From positions 23,317,919 to 23,381,918 of the forward strand of contig NC_047062.1 in the NCBI RefSeq assembly GCF_902459465.1: a stretch of 64,000 nucleotides of DNA. The letters are read 5' to 3'. Position 1 is the stretch's first letter. Each line of letters opens with the position of its first letter. This DNA is from Asterias rubens. Taxonomy: Eukaryota; Echinodermata; Asteroidea; Forcipulatida; Asteriidae. The notes below the pieces were generated by a model, which had not been told where the DNA came from, did no database searches, and saw nothing but the letters and a program-made list of their open reading frames with translations. Shown here piece after piece: positions 23,379 through 36,286 of the stretch. The position numbers and the translations under genes are program-made.

Positions 23379-25832
23379 TCACTTGAGGTCACCTGGCCCT
23401 CTATAAGACACCTCAGTCAAGTCAATGGGGTCTACTACATGGAGCTCTTCATAGCGTCTCTGTATCAAGCGCAACTTGGCTCTGTTGTATCGACAATAAC
23501 CACTGAAAAGGAAAATAATATAATAACAGTAAATAAGAAAGAAATACAGTCTTTCTTAGAAATGTTGAGTTTTTTCCTCTTCAAACTTCACATGTTGAAT
23601 TTGTCAATACCTTTTCAATCTTGCGATGGAATAACTTGGTTTCTCAGCAGACCTTTCCTGCAGTGTGTGTGTGCTGATACAGCAGTATTGAGACTCATAG
23701 TTTTAGCAAAACTTTGGTGAAAGGGTGTTCAAGATTGCTGGAAATTTAAAAACTGGGGGTCCAAATCGTTCACTTATTAAACCAAAATGGCAGATAAAAC
23801 AAAGTGTCCAAATTCAAAACAGGGTATCCGAAGACCACCCAGACACCCCTCTGGCTAATACTATGCCGAGACTGAACAATCACTTCTTTGATGCTCAAGG
23901 CTTTGATTGAGACAACAAGAAGCTCAGAAAAGTTCGCTGAACAGTTTGTTGTGACATTAAAAGGCTTTCTCATACTAGCAAAGATGACATCAAACTTACA
24001 AAGTAACTAGTGTCGTTAGTGTGAATGCTGCCACTCCAATATCTGCCGACCTCTTCACACGACCTGCGAGTATACAGAAAAATTGAAACTGAATTATTAG
24101 ATCGTTCTATATTTTTTTCCTAATTCTAAGGTTTATTTTGTTGACCAAAAAAAGAACAGGGCATGGAAACAAATAAGTTTTAAATGAGCAGAACAAACAG
24201 CAGAGTCATGGCTGACAAGTGATCCCAAACTAGGAACAGAATGTTAATAAGAGATACTATGGTGAAAGTTAAAGATTTCAAGGAAACAGTATCCGCAGGA
24301 CTCGAAACGATGATCAACATGCAAGATTTCTACATAGCTCATTAAAATAACTCCTTTTTTCACAAGGTAGACATTTAAAAGTGTGAATTTACTAATACTA
24401 ATTGTGGCTTCTTTATATAGCGCACATGTCCGTCACCCAGTGACGCTCCTGGCGCTGTAACATACAGTATTTCCTGCCAGATGTGGGACTACGTTTGAAT
24501 TATGAGACCTAGTTCTGATAGCACCATGTAATGCTTTACAAGGTGCTGTGGCGCAATTTGCTGCCGATCGGACCAGGAACACTGGGGCGAAACCCTTCTC
24601 TTTTCGATAAGTGCACTGGGTTCTTTTACATGCATTACATATAAAACACATAAAAATGAAATTTCTCATACCGTATTTTGTTGTTGTCGAGTAGATTTAC
24701 TTTCCTTTACTAGCACTTAAAACACAAATACAAATGGAAACTGATTCCCCAAGATGTTGAATGCCTAAGGGTACATCTTTATTGAAAACTTGGAAATTCA
24801 CTGTTGTACCCGCCCCCTCAAGCCAACCTTGTTGGTCTCTCATATGGCTCTCTTTTAAAATCTGTCTTATCATTATCATAGTCATCCTAATAGTCGATGT
24901 TAGAGCCATGTTACGATAACAGCACTACATTGACAAGGTGGGTTACACTACAAGGGTCCAGTTTTTAATTCATTAGTCCTACAGTATATTATCCCCTTAC
25001 TGGTGAGAAGAAAGTTTGTTAATCCCGCTCCAAAGCCGCCTAGGATGCCAAACATAAAAGCATTTCTTGAGCAGGGCACAGACTTGAACATTGATGATAC
25101 TCTGGAGAACGAGGTCTGTAATAGAACAAAATCATTTAGTTGGTCAGAAAGGAACAACTCTCTGCATCTTTAAAGTAAGGTTTAAAGGTGTCCAGTGTAA
25201 AAGATTATTCAATGTCAATTGAGTTAGTTCCAAAAGCACTACATTCACTTCCCTGTCCGTGATGTGTACTTTAAACGTTAAGCCAAGGAAGTCCACATTT
25301 TTGTTCTTTTTAATATGACACAGAATAAATCTTCCATCTTGACTCTTCGTTATGATTATCGCAATACTCCCTTACACAAAATGAGGCTTTTCTCTCAGAA
25401 ATATTTATGTATCGGTCATCACCTTCTGAATCTGACCTTTTCACTAAATGTTAACAAACAGACGAAATATCACATCTGAGTAAGTTAGAATGATACTATA
25501 GTAATTTATTTTATAACAAATGAAAAAGTGTTGGCAGGATACAGAAATGTCTCAAATATAATTATAATAATATTAATAACATCCAATTTTACAATGACAT
25601 GAAGTAGTAATTGCTTTCCAGTGTTAAAAACCAAAACTCCATCTAAAAACTTGTTCTTCATAATTCTGATAGTGAGTGAAATTCAGACAATTTACAAAAA
25701 TGTGGGGAAATAGTCTAAGTAAACAAATGGCAATGAAAATATCATATTCATCATATTAACATAAAACATTGTAAAACAAGTTGAGTTCAAAAATACAGAT
25801 GTTCCAACCTTTTCGCTGTCATTTTCGTCCAT
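23379..25832 (-). CDS. COX20: Cytochrome c oxidase assembly factor COX20 (4 exons)
   Basis: COX20 is a small inner mitochondrial membrane protein with two membrane segments that chaperones COX2 during complex IV assembly. Minus-strand exons: 25832-25809 (tentative), 25115-25001, 24063-24000, 23502-23379 (stop TGA). Exon 2 carries SVPCSRNAFMFGILGGF and LLTS, exon 3 RVKRSADIGVAAF, exon 4 GYCRYNRAKLRLIQRRYEEL; these align with the human Pro-Cys-Ala-Arg, TSRIRRSCDVGV and CRYNYAKQRIQE blocks. The first membrane segment is about residues 27-46 and the second about 51-69. Exons 2-4 have good splice sites and matching phases. The proposed first exon, MDENDSEK, has a weak GTTGGA donor, so the start is uncertain. 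Total about 108 residues (human 118). The gene is divergent from MDH1, with about 0.35 kb between the proposed starts. Confidence 0.87.
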
Positions 25833-26177
25833 TGTTCTGTTGATGTTCTTTGCATTTAACAATTTAATACTTCATGCATACAGGACAGGCCAACAACGAT
25901 GTCACTGTCAGAGATTGTTGCTGATCATTTAATAATAAACAAGTCACACTTCAGCATTCTCCAGTAGTTAATAACAAAACAGTTATAAGCAAGATTTTTA
26001 AACAGTTATACACAAATTACACGAACTGCTCGATATAAATTCACGTTATGTAAACTCAATGAACACGTGGTTCATGGGTGCACAAAATAAATTTAGTCTG
26101 GTCCCTAGTAAGTACAACGTGACAACATAATCCGATGCGCTTGGATGTGATTTCGAAGTGTTGAACTTTGACCTCAC
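25833..26177. promoter_or_regulatory. Putative bidirectional promoter, COX20/MDH1
   Basis: The two genes point away from each other and the proposed start codons are about 345 bases apart, so their promoters should lie here. The region is AT-rich, with no obvious CpG island or TATA box that I can assign. This rests on position only, and the MDH1 start is tentative. Confidence 0.4.
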
Positions 26178-29100
26178 ATGATAAAAAACGTACGTGTGAT
26201 ATGTGCAACGGAGTGGAAAATTTGCCGGTACCATTGCATTCTTCTCAGATCATCAGGGAGGACTCTTGGAATCTTCAACTGCAGAATCTTCAGTATAAAT
26301 AACGAAACATGGTTGGTATTTATACATTCATTTAATAAAAATAGAAAGTATGAACTCTTTGTTTTGTTTGTCTAAGTATCGCACCGAGTTCAAGTGAAAG
26401 CTGAAAACAACAAACGAAAAACAAAGCAGCCGCCTCATCCCATGAACTACAAAAATAATGCCGATTTTCTTTTTATAGTTTGTCGTTAGTGTAGTCATGC
26501 AGTTGATTGAAGAGACAAGTCGACCTTTAAAGAATACATTTTGGTTGTTGGAATTGCTCTGGAAACATGATATTTATTTCAGCAATTGAAGTATAATATA
26601 TAAATAAAAATAAGAAGTGAAAAAAAGGCCTCAAAAGTAAAAACTTCTTTACTTTAAAATGAAATAATTTTTTTTTAAATAAAATTCAGTTCAAAATTCC
26701 AGATTAAAAAAAAAACCTGCTGGCACCCTGACCTTGACCACACATAGCGACCCCTATGGTTGATTGTGTATATACAAACTATTTGATACAGATGCAGTAT
26801 TTATTTTTTTCAAAATAAGGAAAAGTTTCCCTATGGCGCCACCACTTTTTCATTCGAAATGAAATAATATTGTATCTAATTTACCTCAATGAGATATCCC
26901 TTTTATTTAGTAAAAATGAGTGAAAAAGTGGTGGCGCCATACGGAAAGTTATCCCAAAATAATAATAGTTTGAATATTCTAATTCATGTTCAACATTTCA
27001 ACAGATCATATTCGTAGAAACAACCATCGCAATTTTGTTGTATATTTACAACAAAGCAATAGGATAATTTATGTAATTTGCTCCATGCTTTAATGCAGTT
27101 AAGGAGGTTGAGTTTGATTGCCAAAGTTCCATGTCGAGTACAATCAAAAGAAAATTAAACAAAAGTAAACTTGAAGAAAGTTTTGGAAATAAGAATAAAG
27201 TAAAGATGACGGACTAGTGAAATGGCAAGCTAACTGGCCCTGTTGGCTAGTCACAGGTAAAAACAAAAAAAATGTTATTGCCATTTATTCTTGAGATGCA
27301 ATTCTTGCCTAAGTTTACCTGCCCACTTACTTCCATTGCTCTTTTTGTCTTTTCCCTCAGGCTCTTCGTGTGTGTGTTACTGGTGCTGCTGGTCAGATCG
27401 CCTATTCCCTGCTGTACTCCATCGCCAAAGGGGATGTGTTCGGAGCTGACCAGGTACAGCATTTTAGGTCTAATATCGAAATGCCTACATGAGGCTGACC
27501 ACCTTGCTACTAATAAATGCATTTATAAGCCCTGGTCTGATAACTCACAGAAGCATTAAATGCAATTAATAATAATAAATAATAATAATAATAATAAGAC
27601 TTGTAATGCGCACATATCCACCCTGCTGGGTGTTCAAGGCGCAGTAAAACCAAAAACAAAACAAAAACAAAACACAACACAAAGAAAAACAGACACAACA
27701 AAATTAGTCATTGAAAACCTGTGACATAAGATAAGTTTTGAGAAGAGACTTGAATTTTGCAGTACAAAGACAAGATCGAAGATTAAGTGGTAGAGAGTTC
27801 CAGATGCGTGGCACGGCTGAAGAAAAAGACCTGTCACCCCATGAGTGTCGAGACTTGGGTTCAATGAGGAGAAGCATAGAACTTGATCGAAGATTCCTTG
27901 ATGGAGTGTAAACTTGAAGCAGTTCAGAAATATAGTGGGGAGCCTTGCCATTAAGAGCTTTGTCTCAATGTCCCTGGTCATGGATGGTCTTGGTGCTCCA
28001 TTACAAATCTATCTTTTCCTCATTGAAGTGCCCTTTTACAAAGGAGAAATTGCCTCAAGTGCCCTTTGAATAGTAAGGCATCAGGCCTGCATGTATATTA
28101 AGGCAACGCCTCTATGGGCCTTTTCACACCAGGGAACTTTTTTTCATAACCAACTGCAGTACATGCTACAGGACCCACTTTGGTAGCACATGAGTAGTTT
28201 TTCAAACGAGGTCTTACGTTTCTCAAGAAAATTATGTGAACATTCAAATGTGAGTGGTGGTCTCTTCTTGGAGACTGCCTGGAACTGGATGCCTGTACAT
28301 TGCCTTGTGTGTTATGTACCTAAGACTGATACAGTACTTCTACTCTTGCTTTTGACACCTTTGTGATGATTTTTAATAGTGGAATCAGTAGCATAGTTGA
28401 CCTTGGACTGAGGACTGCAAGGATAATTGAATGTATTTTTTTATTCCTTAGCAACTGGAGCTTTTGCTGTTGGATATCCCTCCAATGATGGCAGTGGTTG
28501 AGGGCGTGAAGATGGAGCTCAGTGATTGCTCACTTCCACTCCTCAAAGGTAAGACAAAGTGTTGAAATCAGCCGTTAAGATGTTCATAGTTTGATCTTAT
28601 CTTGAAGTTCATGTAGGTGGAGTAAGCTGCCCTAAAAAAAACTCAAAACTTTGCATAGTCCTTGTGTAGAAACTCCACCCCTTACAAGTTATCACATATA
28701 CTCTGTTGTACCTGGTCCCAATTTTATAGAGCTACTTTAGAACAAAAAGAAGCTAAGCATGTACATATTACGGTTGCAAGAATACGGTTGTCGGCAAAAA
28801 TACCACTTAGATGCACCATGTGTGACTGGTACCCTGCTCATAATATGCTTTGCAAAAAAAATTTCAGCAATATTTTCTGCTTTAATAAGCAGCTTTATGA
28901 AATTAGGCCCTGTAGAGTTTGTTGTTTTCATTTCCCATGGTTTGATGAATGTATAATAAACCAAACATGTTGCCTGTTTGACAGATGTTGTAGCAACTGC
29001 TGACTACAAGGAAGCTTTCCTAAATGCAGATGTGGCCATCTTGGTCGGTGCCATGCCAAGGAGGGAAGGGATGGAACGCAAAGACCTCCTTAAGGCCAAT

Positions 29101-32100
29101 GCTAAGATCTTTGAGGGTCAAGGCAAGGCTATAAACGACTATGCCAAGAAAACCATCAAGGTATTGCACTCGCCACAAGTTGTCAAATTTTACCTATTAA
29201 CCCTAAATTGGCCCACTAAATTTAGTTTTTTCCCGGATGCTTGGTGTAAGAAATTTGGTAACCAGGTGACAAGATGGTAACAAGGTACTGGCAAGGAATT
29301 AATTTGTTTCTGTAAAAAAAAGTTGTAGTGCTGAAAAGAACCAGTATTTTAGGTTTGTCTCGTTGCCGATCCTTTATCAAATTGACATTTTTAAAATTTT
29401 ATTTTGTACACCTCATGTCTGCCATAATGATCAGTGCAAATAAATTCAAATGCCGCTTGTTCTGAAGTGCATGTTCTACAGTCTTATGCCATTCTTTAAA
29501 GATGGGTGACAAAATGTGGAAGTTTCCCATTAACATTCCTGTAAAACCAAAAGAATGACTCGTCATTTCTTCATTCAGGTCCTTGTTGTAGGCAACCCAG
29601 CCAACACTAACTGTCTGATCACCAAGACATGTGCACCATCAATCCCTGCCGCCAACTTCTCCTGCCTCACTCGCCTGGACCAAAACAGGGCTCAATATCA
29701 GGTAAGTTAGTTTACATGTTGCACAGGAGATGATGTTTAGTATGGTTTAGAGGGGTGTTTGTTTAACCCTTTAGACACTATGACCCTTTTCGAAACCACA
29801 GCTTCAGTTTTGGATTCGACTTCAGGATCCAACCTCTCGTCTGAAGCCCTGAGCACGTACGCAAAGCACACGCAGTTGTCAAAACGACCGCCTATAATGG
29901 CAGGAAATGGGTTGTACCAAAATGCCCATAGAAAAGTTGGGAAGGAAGTGCATTTTGCTCTACTAGCAAGGATGATAGTGGATGATATCCATACTTATAC
30001 CCTTACAGACTGTTAAGTGGGTAACCCCGTTTCAGCCCCAGGAGTACTAGGCAACGTGCCCCTTTGGGCAGTTGGTTTGGTTTGATACAAAATCGGTTAG
30101 AAGTGTAGCCCTCACCATGATGTGGCTGTCTGGTCTTGTGATGTTAGATGATCTCTCAAAATAATTCTTTTTTTAAATGGCTGGAAGATTTGCGAAAGTA
30201 GTTTAGGGTATCATCGTAAGAACACGTGTGGGAAAAGTGGATGGAAAGAAAGATAACATCCTTTTATAAACCCTTACCCTCACAAATCCTACAACATACC
30301 TCTTTGCCAAAATGAAGGATTCAGAAGGACTTGGGGCTTTTTGCTTAAATAACAAATTTCTTATCACTGAGTTGGGCATTCCAATCTTATCCAAGTCCAA
30401 AATTTTTAGTGTTGTGACACGGAAGAGGAGAATTTTTGAGGACTTGGGTCGCCTGTAGGCAAGTGGGCATAGGGAGTTAGGGTTGATCTGCAATTACCAA
30501 AACTTTGGCTTTTTGCTGTTGGTAACTTTGTTCAATCATCTGGATTACTCTTTAAATGCCCTTTTCTATTGAAGGACATTGAACCAAAAACATTGCTTGT
30601 GTATTCGCCATGTCCATATGACAATTTAAACCTTTGTCGCTTTTTCCCCCTGAAGGTGGCCAACAGGGTTGGTGTTCCCTGTGACAAGGTGCGCAACGTC
30701 ATCATCTGGGGTAACCACTCCGCTACGCAGTTCCCCGATGTCAGCCAAGCTGTAGTGGTCACCAACGAGCGAACACCAGTCTATGCTGCCGTTAAGGACG
30801 ATGCCTGGCTCAAGGGAGACTTCATCTCTGTAAGTTCTTATCTAAAAAGCACAGACTACTTATCTGTAAAATTATTATGTGTACGCCCATTCTAAACAAA
30901 TAAAATCAATTTAGTGGTACACATTATGTTGGAGAGTGAACCAATTTAGTTGTCACAGCAGAGGTGATAATGGAATATAAGTCTTCATTTCAACTATCAT
31001 CCCTGCAACTTTAATGATGGACTTTTGGGATGCTAGGTGGCAGCAGACTTACCAAATCGATAGATGTTCGCAAATACTTAGTATGTGCACATTAGGCGTG
31101 TTATGAGGTGCATGCTGGTCTAGCAAGCGTTCAAGTTTTTATCTCTAGGTAGCTAGACCAGCATGCACCTCATTCAACAGTTAGCGCTTGCGCAATGGGT
31201 ATTTGCGAAAAGGTATGTTCGAAAGTCTCCCATTGAGTTGAAATGCCTTCTTTTTTAAAACCTTGCTACATTTTCTCCCCAAGTTGCTGACAAAATTTTT
31301 TTCATTGACCAACGCATTTCTATTTGTCTGCTGAGGACAGCGTGCTTAAAACTGTTGCTATCATTATGTTGTTCATTTATTTCAACAGACCATACAAACT
31401 CGTGGTGCTGCTGTGATTGCTGCTAGGAAGCTGTCCAGTGCAATGTCCGCAGCCAAGGCCATCGGAGATCACATGCGCGATTGGTGGTTCGGCACCCAGC
31501 CGGTGAGTTCAATGGGTTCAACCAGAGGAGTGGGTGGACACCCCATATTGAATTTGTACACCCTTCTTTATCTCTCGTTAACTTGTCCAAGCAATGGACA
31601 CCTTGCATTATGACATCACAAGCTCAAATGCAACCTCTTTCCCATTGATGTATGATCTTTTCATGCCTCCCCCAGCATAACTTTCTTTTTGATTATAATC
31701 CTCTGGGGTGGGTTTTTATGGTAGTTACCAATTTTTCCCCCGATTGAATTGGCCACTGTTTAATCACTGGCCACTGATCAAAACAAATATTGGGTACAGC
31801 TTTGAAAACGCACTCCTGAATTATTGCTAAATAAGCAAATAAATGGCGGTGTTGAACAAGGCCTTTGATAATTGATAGTTGTTGGCTATTATGCAAGATT
31901 CAAGCTCATTGGCATAAAACCAACAGTTGATATGTATAATTTGTGACTACTGGGTTCACTTGCTATTGTTATGCACATATTTTTGCTTTGGTCCCATAAG
32001 ATTAAGGCAATGACTCCCTTCTTTTTGGATAGAAATTTCAAGACATATGGAACAATAATAAGTCCAATATTTTTTATTTGTTTTTACATTGTAGGATTTG

Positions 32101-32533
32101 AAATTTGATTAGTCTGCATTGTGTTGAACTAATTAGCGTTTTGAGGTATGGTGGGCACTATAGGAGTGCATTGTTTGGTTTGGATGTATACAGACAAATT
32201 TAACCAAACCACGTAGTGTCATTGTAAACTGTGTCCACCATATCTTAAAATGGCCTATAACGTGGTATGAAAAAACATGTATCGCCGTCCCTTTTATCAT
32301 TGCACGATATTTGCCCATTACAGGATGAGTGGGTTTCAATGGGTGTATTCAGCGACGGCTCATACGGAATCCCAGAAGGTCTCATCTACAGCTACCCAGT
32401 CAAGATCAGCGGCAAAGAGTGGTCTATCGTCCAGGGTATGGAGATCAGCGACTTTGCCCGGGAGAAAATGGACGCCACGGCTAAGGAGCTGATGGAGGAG
32501 AAAGAGGCTGCATTGTCTTTCCTCGGCCAATGA
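26178..32533 (+). CDS. MDH1: Cytosolic malate dehydrogenase
   Basis: It catalyses NAD-dependent interconversion of malate and oxaloacetate in the cytosol (malate-aspartate shuttle). Certain exons: 27361-27453, 28452-28548, 28985-29160, 29579-29701, 30656-30829, 31389-31502, 32324-32533; AG/GT borders and phases all agree. Seen: nucleotide-binding [16 protein letters not shown], substrate-binding [20 protein letters not shown], the catalytic pair in LTRLDQNRA and [13 protein letters not shown] (Asp and His), and [12 protein letters not shown]. Exons 2-8 encode 328 residues (human enzyme 334), so only a few N-terminal residues are missing. Exon 2 starts in phase 0; a candidate exon 1 is 26178-26189 (Met-Ile-Lys-Asn, donor GTACGT), and another is ATG at 26201 with a weak donor. 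I place the start at 26178 with low confidence. The stop is TGA at 32531, followed by CTC, a readthrough-prone context. Confidence 0.93.
26821..26954. repeat. MITE with GGCGCC arms, copy 1
   Basis: The arms GGCGCCACCACTTTTTCA and TGAAAAAGTGGTGGCGCC are perfect inverted repeats, followed outward by CATA(C/G)GGAAA(C/G)TT. The copy at 36287-36419 is nearly identical, including the internal CTAATTTACCTCAATGAGAT. It is in MDH1 intron 1. Confidence 0.85.
27550..27990. repeat. AAT microsatellite plus interspersed repeat in MDH1 intron 2
   Basis: An (AAT)n run at about 27567-27597 leads into GACTTGTAATGCGCACATATCC and a 350-bp body (GAAGATTAAGTGGTAGAGAG, CTTCAAATGAGG-like). Related starts (TTATATAGCGC or AATGC followed by CAAGGCGC) occur at 24412, 42562, 46330 and 62167. 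It is likely an old retroelement fragment. Confidence 0.5.
28709..28914. repeat. MITE of the GGGCCCAATTTCATAGAGCT family, copy 2
   Basis: It is bounded by CCCAATTTTATAGAGCTACT and AGCTTTATGAAATTAGGCCC and lies in MDH1 intron 3, ending about 70 bases before exon 4. Confidence 0.7.
29925..30140 (+). repeat. SINE tail fragment in MDH1 intron 5
   Basis: The sequence AAAAGTTGGGAAGGAAGTGCATT and onward through ACCCCGTTTCAG(C/G)CCCAGGAGTA matches the body of the SINE at 45980-46100. The tRNA-like head is missing, so it is 5'-truncated or diverged. Confidence 0.55.
31060..31225. repeat. Hairpin element in MDH1 intron 6
   Basis: The core arms ATGAGGTGCATGCTGGTCTA and TAGACCAGCATGCACCTCAT pair perfectly around a 30-base loop. 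The outer CGCAAATAC/GTATTTGCG also pairs. It is non-coding. Confidence 0.75.
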
Positions 32534-32554
32534 CTCCAACAATCACAACTGTGA
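32531..32554 (+). promoter_or_regulatory. MDH1: Candidate stop-codon readthrough site of MDH1 with PTS1-like end
   Basis: The stop reads TGA CTC, then CAA CAA TCA CAA CTG and a second in-frame TGA at 32552-32554. Readthrough would add one residue for the TGA plus Leu-Gln-Gln-Ser-Gln-Leu. The end Ser-Gln-Leu fits a non-canonical PTS1; human BAAT ends in the same tripeptide. Mammalian MDH1 is known to use UGA-CUA readthrough to make a peroxisomal form. The sequence is seen; function here is inferred. Confidence 0.6.
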
Positions 32555-35500
32555 AGAAAACACTGCGTACTACTTGTTTAATTCCCTATCCCTTCCCCCT
32601 CCCCCCTTCTCAGATGATTTGGAAATTGCGGTCTGCCTCCACATAAGCTGGAAAGAGCTAGATATATTTTCATTCTTTGATTGCAGAAACAACTCTTTCC
32701 TTCTGAAATTAGAAAAAAGCATAAAGAGGATTTCTCACTCTCATTTGTGGGGGCATCCTGCACTTTGATTGTAAATTTGAGGATAGATTACTTGTGTACT
32801 AAAGAAACATTTTGAATGATAAAATGATTGACAGTTTATAATCTAAAAGCATGATATTCTTCCTACTGTAGTCTGATTACCGATTTAGCTCAAATATAGC
32901 TGAACATAAATTGGCAATAACCATGATATAAACAAAGATTTAGTGGAAGATAAAGATAGTATTTTTTAGAGATAGTACTTGTTGATTCTGCTTGAAGTGG
33001 TGTTAGGTCAACTCTTGAGAGAAAATGTTTATTGCTTTTCATGGCCAGGCATTCAATCCAATTCAAAGTAGCATTTAGTTTCATGAAGAAGACACATTGT
33101 GTTTGATAATGCAGTTTAAAAAATCAGGGGTATGTTAAGAAGCAGCCTGTATACAGAACAACAAGAACTAACGACGAAAACCCAGCAAAACAAAGTTAAC
33201 CAACCAAACTAAACTGACGCTGGGAATAACATAGTTCAGATACCTGCACAAAGAAAATCACTTCCCTCATAATCTGTGTGATGAGTGTAAACTATTGACA
33301 CAAAAAATAAACTTGATATTTCCGTTCCGATGAAGGTGCTGGTATGCTTGTCTTCATAATATCAATTGATGTGTATTTTAATGTATATCAAATGACCTGG
33401 TTTATATTTTGCACAGAACCGGGAAATAATAGACCATGGAGAATGCTTGGTCCCATCAATAGCTGTGCACGTTCAGTGTATGCAAATATGAGGAAACTAC
33501 AAATAAATATTTTGTATTTATCCACACCATGCAAAGCTTAAATCAATACTTATTTTGGCAAATTCAGTTCTCCCACCATGCAGACATGACCAACAAATGA
33601 GCTCTGCATTCTCTGTGTTTGATTTCTATGGTTCAAGACTTAATGTAATGCTAAAAGTATTATAATGTTCAAATCATCCTAAAGTTAAAAGTCAACCTCC
33701 CCCACCCCTCCCATGTGTTTTCTTACAGTTGTGAACACCATTTGCAGCTTCCTTCCCCACATATCAATGTTTTTTTCTTTTTCTCTTTTGGGTTATGTCA
33801 GTAATGGTGAACGTTTAACTCATCATAATGTCAAGAATGTGACATTTGAGACAACTCAAAAGAAGAAAAGAAAAAACTGATTTGTATTTTTTTTCTATTT
33901 CCTTTGTGGAAAAACTCATGAAAATGTCTCCGATCATCTGAGCAATAATATCCCTTATTAGCATAGGTCAGAAGTGACTTAAAATGATTTGGTTCCATGG
34001 TTGAGATATTAACATTCAAAGAATTATTTTAGTTTTGATTGATGACCATTTGATGTGTACTCTGCAAAGATTGATTTATTGATTTGTTAGCTCAGTGACT
34101 AATTGATTGGCTGATTATACTCTATTGCTAGGTGGTAGATTTTCAAAGTACCTGTTCTCTGTTGTGTGCTCAAACTCAACAAGTCAGGCTATGTATGACT
34201 TCATCACTGCGGATGTACCTCATCCATGATCTCTTGACAGTGCATCAACTGGGCCATCATCATATTCTCTCTTTAATCATCGTCAAGCTCTTTCAACATT
34301 AAGGGAAAGAATTATTGCACACACAACTCTCCCTGATTCTGCAGGAAGTTCATTGAAAATAAACCAATCTGTCCATGTTCTGAGGAACAGATTTGACGAT
34401 CTCCCTGATTATGGAAATTGTGTCCATTTTATGTTGAATGTAATTCTAAATATCTACCTGATTGTTGTAAAAAGTCTCCCAGATTGCAAGATACTACGCT
34501 AGCTCTATGGTACTACTTGTAATGGCCTAACCCTCACCCATTCTTGTAAGGGCAATTCCTTTTGGTGAAGGGCACTCAACAAGGAAATTGACATTTGTAC
34601 TGGAACATTTCATGGGGCACCAAGGGGGCATGGAGGCAGTTGGCAATGTAATTGTTCAATTTTCATACAATATAATTCAAGTACATAATTACATTGAAAC
34701 ATTGAGTTTTATATTTAACTTTTATTTAGAAGTTTTATTTAATTTGTTAAGGTCCTTGTTGTCGTATCTCAAGGCATTGAAAAAAAACCGATGTAACAAT
34801 TTAGAGAGCAAAACAAAAAATAGCACTTCCTTAAGAGATGTAATCAATATATTTGTGAATTAATTTGTTTATAAAACTTAACTATGTCAATTGTGTGCAG
34901 TGAAAAGATGCTAATAAAAGTAATAAAATTACTTTAGAAGAATTTCATGTTTGTTGTGTCTTATTTATGTGTTTATGTAATTGGTTGTTCAAATTTTGAA
35001 ATAATTCAAACAATATTTACAAGTCACTTGAAGTAGTGAAATGATGTGATCTGGGGAATTTGATAAATTCTACTCTTTTCTGCGAAAATATTGAACATTT
35101 CCACAGGGGAATGGTTTTGGGGATGGGGGATTCCCCATCCAGGTTTTTCTTGTTTAAAAAGTTTGTTTCTAGTTTGAAAAACACAATTTTTCATGTACCA
35201 GCGGTTTGATAATCTGACAGTACGATGGCATTGACTATTTCATTATGAACACAATTACCTTAAAAATGAAGCAATGTAGTGATATATGAACATTCTCTTA
35301 TTTTAAAACAATTAATTTAGTGAAACAAAAAGTACGATTAATTGTTATGGCCTTTTATTTTATGAGAAAAGGCCATGTTAAATTAATCGTGTTCTATAGA
35401 AAAAATGCTTAATAATAACCGAATGCATTAGTAAAAATAAAATAATATATATTTGGGATTGAATATAATTATAACCGTACCAGTATATTTTGGTTTTCCA

Positions 35501-36117
35501 GCATTATTGTTGTCTTTTGGCAAAAGTGACGTAATCATAATTTTTGGACGAGCACAAGATGTATGGTACCTAGTATTCATTGGTGGTTTGAAACGACAGA
35601 ATATTCAACGAAGTAATGGTACCATACTAAACAACATCAAAGGCGGGGGGTTGTCGAGTCGTGAACGTGTCAAAATATTGTTCCGAATCTACGCTGTTTA
35701 CAACAAAAATAGTAAGTTAAATTTTAATTACTGTACTAATTCTAAGCCCTAACATTAAAACTGCTTAATTTCGCACTCAGTTGTTTCAGCGATTGAGCTA
35801 CTAACTAATTTAACAATAAATGCATGCATGTAGCGCAAATGGGCAGTGTATGTAGTGAAAGTGTGATCACTCGCCGCACGTACACCACTACAGTACAAAT
35901 TACAATAAATATCCTTTAGAAAGTGTCCGTTTCCTGCCACCTCGTTTTCATTCTTTATGAACAAAATTGTTATCTTTTTGTTCAAATGATATTTTATATT
36001 GTAACATTTCTTTAGTTTTATTTGTAAAAACATGGGTTGGAAATAAGAAGTAGTGTCAGAATGTGGAAATCTTTTCCTTTTTTTAAATTTTTTTAAATTT
36101 TTTAAATGGTGACAGGA

Positions 36118-36274
36118 TATAGACCTTATGCACATGACGTCATTTCAGTATGGCGCCCCCGCATTGAGGTCAAAAGGAGGTTGTTCATTGGCCAATCTAT
36201 GTGCGTTTCGATTATTTCGTCACCGTTTGACCTCAAAGATGGCGGCTGGATGACGTCAATGCATAAGGTCTATT
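36118..36274. repeat. MITE with ATAGACCTTATGCA ends and CRE-like motifs
   Basis: The ends ATAGACCTTATGCA and TGCATAAGGTCTAT are inverted repeats, with ATGACGTCAT next to one and ATGACGTCAA next to the other, and GAGGTCAAAAGG/CCGTTTGACCTC further in. A relative is at 37664-37824. It lies 12 bases left of the GGCGCC MITE. Confidence 0.8.
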
Positions 36275-36286
36275 GGAAGTTTTTTC

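Noticed and set aside
27247..27559. Frames on both strands over MDH1 exon 2
   Set aside because: They are shadows of the MDH1 coding exon and its intron edges.
27510..27981. Minus-strand frames of 63 and 115 residues
   Set aside because: They translate an AAT/CAAAA low-complexity run and an interspersed repeat. I see no conserved domain.
35453..35752. 99-residue open frame between MDH1 and UGP2
   Set aside because: It has no motif, homologue or splice context that I recognise and is AT-rich; consistent with chance.
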